This document shows positions 56,088 through 64,000 of a stretch of 64,000 nt of DNA, piece after piece. A program made the position numbers and the translations under genes. The first letter of the stretch is position 1; every line of letters starts with the position of its first letter. The stretch covers positions 1-64,000 of the forward strand of contig JAKSZP010017342.1 of assembly GCA_022478985.1 (NCBI GenBank), given 5' to 3'. This stretch comes from Massospora cicadina (taxonomy: Eukaryota; Entomophthoromycota; Entomophthoromycetes; Entomophthorales; Entomophthoraceae). The notes under the pieces are model-generated. The model was not told the origin of the DNA and did no database searches. It saw only the letters and a list, made by a program, of their open reading frames with translations.

Positions 56088-57075
56088 TTACCAAGCTGCT
56101 TCAGCTGCAGATGACTTGATGTCATCTTGGGTCTGGGATGGCGGGATCATGCATGCTGCCAATGCTGCTGCCTTGGCTGCTGCTCTATGGGCCTGTTTGG
56201 CCTTTTTGCGCTCTTGTGGGGATACAGGTTTTACCTGAATGTAACACCCCTGTGTGCCCCATGGGAAGGCGGCATCAGTTTCGATGGCCAGTTTGTAATG
56301 GGAGTTAGCGCTTCCCATTGTTTTGGGGAGGATTTCTTTTTGATTGATGCCTTCTCTGGAAGGGCAAGTGTGCGCCTTATAGCCAAAAGCATGACAAAAG
56401 GTGCAGATAGGGGGCACGCTATTCATAGTAATATGGAACAGGAAGTATTCCTGCCCATCAATATTTACAACTACAGTGTGGGGAATTTGGGTCAAGTCTT
56501 CTGCAATGACCGTTGATGGGGTGATCACTGCAATTACATTGCTTGTGCACAGCTCAGACATAAGTGTGAAACGTTGCATTTCAAAGGAGTGAAGTTCCCC
56601 ATAGCCCTTGAGCTCAACCATATGTAGTGCTCCAGCACTGTGCGCTTTATCATTGTGGGGAGGAAGTCAAACGTGACAGAATTTGGTTGGATTTAGTCCA
56701 ATATGTGCGCTTCATTCTGACCACCCATTAAGCATCCAGGAGATCAACCACCACATGCACTTGTGTAGCTTTGTCTGATGTGTGTGCAGATTCAAACCCG
56801 AGATTCAACCATCTACAGGTTGAGTGTGGTACAACATGTATCGCGGCTGTGAAGTATTTGTACACATCACCGCAAACTTTTCCCAAAGTGTCATTAAATC
56901 AATATCCAGAAAAACTCGAATCATGTGCTCCACTGCTGTCAGGGGCTGGGAATGCAGAGTTTTGATGAACTGGTTGCATTTGTCTTACCAGGCCAAAATC
57001 TCTGGTGAAATATTTACCGCTGTTTTCTTTGTCTTATCTTGGCCACTGGTGTCACTGGGGCGTTCATGAACTTTG
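56088..57075 (-). pseudogene. LINE C ORF1 (near full length, broken)
   Basis: MNAPVTPVAKIRQRKQR starts the protein near 57070. HMIRVFLDIDLMTLWEKF follows, and after breaks a 177-codon open frame (56088-56621) runs from MVELKGYGELHSFEMQRFTL. It holds PPICTFCHAFGYKAHTCP, where the knuckle His is replaced by Tyr, then AAFPWGTQGCYIQVKPVSPQ and an alanine-rich helix. It is the best template here for the ORF1 order. Confidence 0.7.
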
Positions 57076-57157
57076 GACGGTGCAAATACTGAAACCCTGT
57101 GCCCTTAACTACGCTCACCCAACCTTTACCCAACGTTGGATGCATGCTCATCTCCTC

Positions 57158-58079
57158 ATTTTTATTAAAATTTGCCTAGTTTTAAATTAAATAAGTTGCA
57201 ATAGTGATCACAACAAGAAAGAAAAGTTATAATAGTAACTTTAACGCCCAGATTTTAATTTACAATCCTGTGCATCTTATAAGTGATTATATCAGTTATT
57301 TTAAATGTATTGAATTGTGAACATACCATTTTCAATATTTGAGTTATCTATGACGTTGCGCCATCACTTTTGATGTGCCAAACCAAGTTTCAACTGAATC
57401 CTAGAAATATATGCAATATGCCCATATTTTCAAAAAAAGTGAATAGGCCCATTGGCCATCATTCCAAAACCTGATATTAAATAATTTTCTTATTATAAGC
57501 GCAAAAACTAGTAAAATAGGTTAACCATTATGCATCTAATACCATGACTCCCAAGTTCTGCACTGTGAGTCCACTTTCTGAAGAGGACTTGGAAAGAAGG
57601 AACGGTACATAAAAGGGATAATCAATTTCCATCCTACCTCAAAAATTATCATATAAAATCAACCTTCCCATTTATGTTAGGTCATCAAAACATTTAATGT
57701 TAAACACAACGCCACGCCTCCAGCGTTCCATCAAGCAATTACGGTGGTTTGGCAGCTTTAACTCACTTTTTAGAAAGAACAAGAAGCCAAAGTGGTGCAA
57801 ATTGGAGAAAAAACCTAATATTAGGCATCTAAGGCAATATAGCTCCAGTCAACTCTGGTGATACCCCAAAGTTGAACGGTGTTCACATTGTCATATCAAT
57901 CTTTATAATAAAGTAATAAAGCCTTTAATTATACAATTCCTTTAAACTTATCTAGGTCAAGTTGACAATATGGTGTCAACTTAATAATCCTTCTGAAGCT
58001 TACTATTTTATTGCACCTGTATTGACATTACTGTCAATAAGCTCAATTTAAGAGCTATCGTGGACAGTTGGGTAAAATC
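57158..58079. other. AT-rich stretch, no gene seen
   Basis: No domain motif on either strand. It probably contains the decayed gag of G7, because the G7 protease block appears directly after it. Confidence 0.4.
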
Positions 58080-60310
58080 AATATCTTTTTTACTAAAATT
58101 TTTAAAGACTGTTTTTGAAATAGACATTAATTATCACAAAGAATATGGAACTGCAGGTCCATCTTGACTATATCTTTATGAGCTTATAGTGTACTACCGC
58201 TCCATTTTATCTCATTAGTAGTATCAGCTCCAGCCATTGTTTAATATATTAAAACAAGGCTTTCTTATTTAACCCTCGTTTATATAGACTAATATGATTA
58301 GGCTTATTTTAGAAAAAAACACATTAGAGATACTTATATACCCTTTATCACGTAAAACATTGAAAATTTTGCGAATCCACTCCCCAGAATTTTTTTGTAA
58401 AATCTTGAATATAAGGATGACATAGTGATAAATAGATTCTAAAATATATGGAAAATTAGTAAGGTGTTCAATCAGATTTTAGAATCTAAGGGCGTTCTGC
58501 TAAAGGCCAATTGTAGCTTAATCATTCTATTGGGCTATCAAGTAGATAGTAGGGACTAAAATTTAATAATACATCATGAATTATATGGCAAGAAGGTACG
58601 CCATTCTAAAATCAAATTTTAACCTGTTGCCATGCCTAAGTTTATCAGTTAAGAGTATGTCAAAATTCAATTTAGATTTCAGACATGTTATTCAAATATG
58701 ATTCAGATCAAAAGGCATCAAATTTATGTTTTGTCCCTAATACCAGAAAAAGTACAGAGTATCTATGATTCAGTAATATGGATGAACTTGAACTTGATGG
58801 AGAGGATGTTGAGTTGTTTATATTGATGCCATGTAAAAACTATTTGGGTTAACTAAGGCTAAATAGGATCTGTCCTTGGCTCTATTTTTAGTTATAGAAT
58901 TTTTTGCTAAAGATGGTTCTGATTGTTGTGCCTAGAGGTGCTATACCATATTGATACTAAAAAATATCCTCACATTCTCCTATAACAAATAAGGTGTCAA
59001 AAAGTCCTATAAATTTCTAATAAAGAAGCCAAATAGTTTTATAAATGGGATTATAGTGCCTCTAATAGTCTATGAGCATACAAATTTTTGATTAATAATA
59101 AGGAGTATGGAAACAATTGCGTGTTAATTTGCAATAGGAAGCTAGAACTTTTACTAAAATTGTATATACCTATTAACACACAAGTGATTATATGATGGAC
59201 CATTTTAGCTGCACAAAGTACTTTTTGGCCATAAACGTAATTTCTGGATATGGTAAGATTGAGCTTCCAGAAAAAAACAGGATAATTGCGCCATAAAATC
59301 AGAACTGGATCTTTTTATAAGCACATTTGGTTGTCATAAGTTTATGCAACTCCCAAAACCTTTAGTGGTCAATGAACATTATATTAAGCCATCTAATGCT
59401 ATTCTACATCTCAGTTTATCTTAATAATGTACTCGTTTTTACAAATCATTTTTAAGCACCTGAAACACTTGGAGGAAGTCTTCTGTCGCTTTACCAAAGC
59501 TGAACTTAAAGTTAGGCCATAAAAATGCAGCTTTATCTGAGAACATGAATTTTTGGGGTTTTTATTTACAAGCATGAAAATGGAAAAGAGGTGAAGATTG
59601 AAAAAGGTAAAAGAAGCGGGTCAACCTTAGGACAAGTATGCCACGCCAAGTTTTTTAGCCTGTGTTGGTTTTTAACCTGTTTTAATCAAAATATGACCCA
59701 GAGTGGAGCAGGAACTACCCTGCTATGCTATCCATTTCTTGATGGTGAATATCGAGGCCATCAACAAAAATAACGTGGCTGCGTGATAAGAAAGACATTA
59801 AATATTTCTTTTTTGATAAGATAATACTATCTACCTGTTAAGAAAACAGTAGAATTTGAAAGTCTTTGTTTCTGTCATTGAATAAAAATGTATAAATTTA
59901 GTAGATGACTAATTTCCAGTTGCCTTTGACAAAATAAAGGCTTTGTTTTACTAAGCAATGATACTCCTGTACCCTTTTTCAAAAACAAATTCATTATTCA
60001 AGTGTACTAGTCCCACACTGCTGAAGAAGATTTATTATTACAAACTGACTCTGAGGATGTAGAGAACCAAGTGTTTACTGTAGCCAATCAATTAATTTAT
60101 TAAAAAGAATATGATTACAGATAAGGAGTGTTTGGCAGTGATAATAATTTTAAACAATTATTACAATATATCCAAAGAATGCATTTCACAGTAGTAACTA
60201 TATGTGTCTCGCTCAGATGGTTAAAGAACCTTAAGGAGCTGGAAGAGCATCTGGACTGATGGGCTCTGAAATTACAATCCTACGATTTAAAAACTAGCAC
60301 AAATCCAATG
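58080..60310 (+). pseudogene. Gypsy pol remnant G7 (protease, RT, RNase H)
   Basis: FEIDINYHKEYGTAGPS near 58110-58165 matches IDIDYTQEFGTAGPS of the G1 protease. RT blocks follow: CTKYFLAINVISGYGKIELP (59215-59270) and VYLNNVLVFTNHF (59415), where the catalytic YLDD is changed to YLNN. RNase H is seen near 60000-60290, including TICVSLRWLKNLKELEEHLD and WALKLQSYDLKTS. Many stops. The stretch 58.9-60.3 kb parallels G6 at 7.77-9.06 kb. Confidence 0.6.
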
Positions 60311-61659
60311 TAAAACATAAAAATAAAAATGTTTATCTAAATCTACTCACTAGTGCATTTGCATCTCAGGTGGCCAATTATTCAAGAATATGTTAACCTA
60401 ACTTCATGAATGAAGCCATGAAATGTCAGAAAGTTTTTTTTCAACCTCATGATGGAACATTATCAATAAAATTACAAAAACAGATTTTAATATTGACAAT
60501 CATTTTGTTAAGGGAAGACTTGAACTTCTTTTATAGGCTACATAGACCCAAACAATTTTACATTAAGTTTGAATGACAAGGATTTGAAAAACTCCAGACA
60601 TCCTGGTTAACTTTGATACCAGATGGCGAAAATAGTAGAATCAAATCCTTTGATACCTCTAGGGAACGAAATATATTTCAGCACTAAAGATTGAAGTTTC
60701 CAACTGATGTCACTGATGACAGGAGAATTACTGATGTCCCTCCAATGTTGTTTCCTCAACTGACAGTCATAGTGATATTAATGGATAGGCAAATAATTAT
60801 ATTTAATCTTGTTAGACCCTAAATCTAGATGCTTTACAATGGCGTCGCCAACTGAACCTCAAATTAATAAAATTAAAAATGGAAATATACTAATAATAAG
60901 AAATAATGGATCTATCCCTTAAAAAGAAGCGTGGATACATAAGGATAAGCCCGGAATCTTGAACCTGTGATGTCTACTGTGATATGGAACTCATGCATTA
61001 TGGAACTTAAACAAATACATGCCTAAACTAAAAGCAAAAATTAAGAAGCGCCTAACTAGAAGGTTCTGAAGTACATACAATATAAACTTTACCTAATCCC
61101 TCTATCCATATTAATTGAATTGCTATTATTAAATGTATAAAAATACTTAATTTTTGTCAAAGTGATAAAGTCAATACCACAGAATCAAAACTTTATCCTT
61201 TGTTTCATTTTTTGAGCTGTGTTTAGATCTACAATAACTAATCTGGGATCAAAATAGGCAGTAGATGTCAAAAGCCAGTATAAGGATTTGATGAAGAAGG
61301 AAATTAATGAAGAATACTTCTGAGTGCTAATAACGCCAAGGAAAGTTTGGCTGAGGATTTGTTGTGTTTTTTATGAGGCTAACTTATGAAATTTTAAGCT
61401 AAAAAGCAATAGATTGTCCATGAATAATGTTAATTGAGAAAACAACAACTAGAACCAGCACCACTTGCTTCAATGGGTATAAAAATAATAGGTGAACACT
61501 TGGGATTTAATTACACCCCTATCACATCAAAATAACAATTAGTGTCTAATATTTATATTCCACAACTACTAATCAGTAAAATTGGTAACCCCAGTTAAGC
61601 AAAAAAGCTGAGTCACTGACTCTAGTGTTCATTACAGAGGGGACATTATCAGATCAAAA
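60311..61659. other. AT-rich stretch, no gene seen
   Basis: Integrase of G7 would be expected here but neither the zinc finger nor DDE motifs are recognisable. No other motif seen. Confidence 0.35.
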
Positions 61660-62215
61660 TAAGCAAAGGATGTGCAATTTACAAACTATGAGTGATAATG
61701 AGAACATGGTTGCCTACCATGTAGAAGAATTTTCTGAATTACTGGCAACAGAAGAGAACAACTTCAAGGCAAGGATCAATAAATGGAATTAGATATAGCA
61801 GATCTACAAAAACAACTTCAGTGGGGTAAGAAAACTAATATTAGAGCAAGTGTTGCTGAGCAATAGTGGGTGTAACTCCCAATATGAGGAATATAATTCA
61901 CCCAAATGTATACTGAAGACCAACTTCTATACCCCAAAGTGAAAATAGCATATAAATTAGCTCTTGTAATGAATATGTAAGCCGTTAGAACAACATGACG
62001 CCATTGTGTACAACCCTATAAAGAATTTGAGAGATTTAAAACTCAAGTAAACTTTTGTGTTAGGCTGCTCACTGTAGCTCTCATTTCTACTGCTAGGCTC
62101 TATATTGCGTTGAAATAGATTATCAATATATTTTATAGACTTGGTAGTTAATGGTATGAAGACTGATATCATAGTTGAGAGTTTAATAAACTTATGTATT
62201 GTCCTCAAACGCTAA
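61660..62215 (+). pseudogene. Gag-like relic
   Basis: A plus-strand reading QPYKEFERFKTQVNFCVRLL followed by TVALISTARLYIALK near 62015-62115 has the helical, KEFxxFKTQV pattern of gypsy capsid regions. The weak upstream match includes VEEFSELLATEENNFKARIN near 61720-61780. It may belong to an element whose pol lies beyond the window. Confidence 0.3.
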
Positions 62216-62524
62216 ACTGGTGATAACGCTCTTCATTCTTTCCCATGAATGTACTCTAATAACTATCCAGACAACAAAAATTTACCTTAAACTCTTACTT
62301 CAGATATAGCAACGCCTGGTTTAAAGGAATTATTTCCTTTCCTCTCTTCACGCAAGAGTTGTAGAAACCATAACAAGCAATACTCAACCAAAGGACATCT
62401 GATACTGTAACTCAATTTCCTAGCGTAAAAATACACTAATTTTATAAACATTTTAAAAAAACTAAGTATCTTTTAGTCTGCTTTACCTACTTAAAATTGT
62501 GGAAACTTATAAAAAGTCTGGCGC

Positions 62525-63100
62525 TTAACTCTTTAGTTGGCACCTCACTTGGAAATGGCAGCCGTTGCTAATGGATTATCCCTCTGGAGTTAGACCCATA
62601 AGAATCTTCTTGATCCATCTATTAACGATTGCTGTTACCAGAAATGGGACCCCACCTGGTTGAATTGACAAAAGTGTCCCCATATCCTCAATCAAACTCT
62701 TTGGAGTGCCTTAAATAGGTTAGCTACCTGATTAGGTAATCGGACCTTCTACCCATAACAGCAGGACACCTTACCCAAAAAGCCAACCCATGAGTTGCTA
62801 CCAGAAGCATTGTTAACACTTCAGCAACTAATCTAAATTTTTGAGTTAATCAGGTACAAAATACTGATTGAAAAATATACTTAACATACCAAAATAAATC
62901 AATAGTCCAATAATAAAGTAAATATATCTTCAGGGAAATTCCCAATTAAACACCTATAATCTAACAAAATCAAATCCTGGTGGATTAGTTATTATTTATT
63001 AATGATATACCAACTATAGTTATCATCTAAGATTGATACCTCCCAAATTCGCTAGAAGGTCTCATCCCAAGTAGCAAGCTGATACAATATAACTCAAGGA
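62525..63100 (+). repeat. Dispersed repeat D, copy 2
   Basis: It matches 39990-40560 in the same orientation, with TTATCCCTCTG, AAAGTGTCCCCATATC, TTAGGTAATCGGACCTT and GAGTTGCTACCAG. Identity falls toward the right end. Class unknown. Confidence 0.5.
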
Positions 63101-64000
63101 AGCTAGGTATTATGGAAATACTAAAATCCCAGCATATCCCCCCTGCTTGACCATATTATCCAAGGAAAGAAAGGAACTAGGGAATGGATGCTGCCTCAGG
63201 CTGTGGTCTCAATTTGGCATCAAAGTTAACTTTGACTTTAGTGAAGCTTGGTATGGTCTGCATTTAAAGCAACTCATTCCAATTTTGGCAATGTAGCTCC
63301 TCCTCTTCTATCCTATCACTGCCTCCTCTAATAGCGTGGCTCCTCTTCTTATCTTCTGCTCACTGCTGCCTCCTCAGAGCACAGATCCCATGGCATCATG
63401 CCATGCCAGTAAATTTTGTCATTCTTGCTGACAATATGAAACAGTCCTCATATATTACCCCAGAATGGGTTTCTACAACTCCTCATCATTTGAAGGGGTT
63501 TTTCAATTTGCTTCCCCAATTTATTGGTTCTTGTATTCCCCTAGACTGGGCTCCTCATTTTTAATCAGAGCAATCTTCTCAATCTCCTTTCTCTTTGGCC
63601 CTCTTCACTGTGGATCCAGTTTAGACCTGAGTTGATCCTATCAACGTTCAAATTCTTTTTTAACTCCATCATAATTTATTACTACTCTCATTGTGGTTCA
63701 TCCTCCTTCTCCCCACTAAACAACGAAATGTGGGATCACTACCAGATCCTCTTGATTGCAGCATTAAAAAACTTTATCAATTAATATTTATTATTCTCTT
63801 CATTTTTTGCATTAAAGTTTCCTTATTAATATATATTTTTTACTTTTACCATATATGTATTTTTTCTTCAAGTTTTTTATCCTTTATATTTTTTTCCTAA
63901 ATCCAATACTTTAAGTATACAATATGGACCCTATCCACTAAATGACCATATGTAATGTTTTTTATCATATATACATCTGTCACTGACTTTGCAATAATCT
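63101..64000. other. Unassigned end of window
   Basis: A pyrimidine-rich region near 63290-63380 (CTCCTCTTC runs) precedes a 50-codon stop-free stretch at 63411-63568 whose reading I do not recognise. Then comes AT-rich sequence with a T-rich open frame at 63691-63900 that looks like translated low-complexity DNA. Confidence 0.3.

Larger units (their letters stand above)
54422..57157 (-). mobile_element. LINE C, inverted 5' portion of the same LINE family
   Basis: On the minus strand it starts with the family leader (AGGAGATGAGCATGCAT), then ORF1 and the endonuclease, and stops in the region before RT, at about 54422. It is thus 3'-truncated. Its truncated end abuts the 3' end of LINE B in opposite orientation. 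It preserves the ORF1 N-terminal region missing from LINE A. Confidence 0.75.

Noticed and set aside
63691..63900. 69-codon plus-strand frame with hydrophobic C-terminus
   Set aside because: Ile/Phe/Leu/Ser-rich translation of a T-rich tract; no start context or similarity to support a membrane protein.
1..64000. Host protein-coding genes, rRNA, CRISPR, bacterial-type operons
   Set aside because: No motif, array or arrangement of these kinds was seen; all recognised coding blocks belong to retroelements.

Overview
This window looks like a stretch of a large, repeat-filled eukaryotic genome. I find no intact host gene, rRNA, canonical tRNA, operon or CRISPR array. Almost everything recognisable is decayed retrotransposon: Ty3/gypsy LTR elements (two with a chromodomain-like tail), a Tad1-like two-ORF LINE, short LINE-dependent passengers and a tRNA-derived SINE. 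The mix is most compatible with a fungus with an expanded genome, for example a rust-type genome. That is inference from element types only, and I hold it at low to moderate confidence.

Layout. 1-1.9 kb: tail of a plus-strand gypsy element (G9) with polypurine tract and LTR, carrying a retroposed 428-bp insert (element X). 3.6-4.7 kb: minus-strand gypsy pol remnant (G8), split from its flank by a SINE with a perfect 16-bp target-site duplication (TSD). 5.9-7.7 kb: minus-strand element that carries only a LINE-type ORF1. 7.7-9.15 kb: gypsy pol remnant (G6) into which LINE A (9152-14112) inserted. LINE A is the best-preserved element and keeps a 448-codon open reverse transcriptase segment with its FADD site. 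14.9-19.6 kb: gypsy G5.

19.6-34.9 kb is a nest of three elements. The gag of G4 is cut at 21584 by chromovirus G2 (21585-33343), whose 3' LTR is itself cut by minus-strand element G1 (26467-32916, TSD GAGAC). The pol of G4 resumes at 33344. 34.9-44.9 kb: plus-strand gypsy G3 with both LTRs, interrupted by a solo-type LTR (38337-39014), a second SINE (39694-39973) and a dispersed repeat seen again at 62.5 kb. 44.9-45.65 kb: probable solo LTR.

45.66-54.42 kb: LINE B, hit by at least four later insertions, each with a recognisable TSD. One is a solo LTR that was in turn hit by a 2-kb element built of three copies of one long unit, two of them inverted (R-element, 50794-52801). 54.42-57.16 kb: LINE C, inverted and truncated, abutting the 3' end of LINE B. 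57.2-64 kb: AT-rich sequence with a gypsy pol relic (G7, same family as G6), a gag relic and the second copy of the dispersed repeat.

How the parts relate: LINEs A, B and C share a family. Element X and the ORF1-only element lack EN and RT and must have used LINE machinery in trans, as must the SINE. G1, G3, G6, G7 and the RT part of G4 look like one pol lineage; G2 is a separate chromovirus. Paired TSDs allow insertion boundaries and relative order to be read directly from the sequence.
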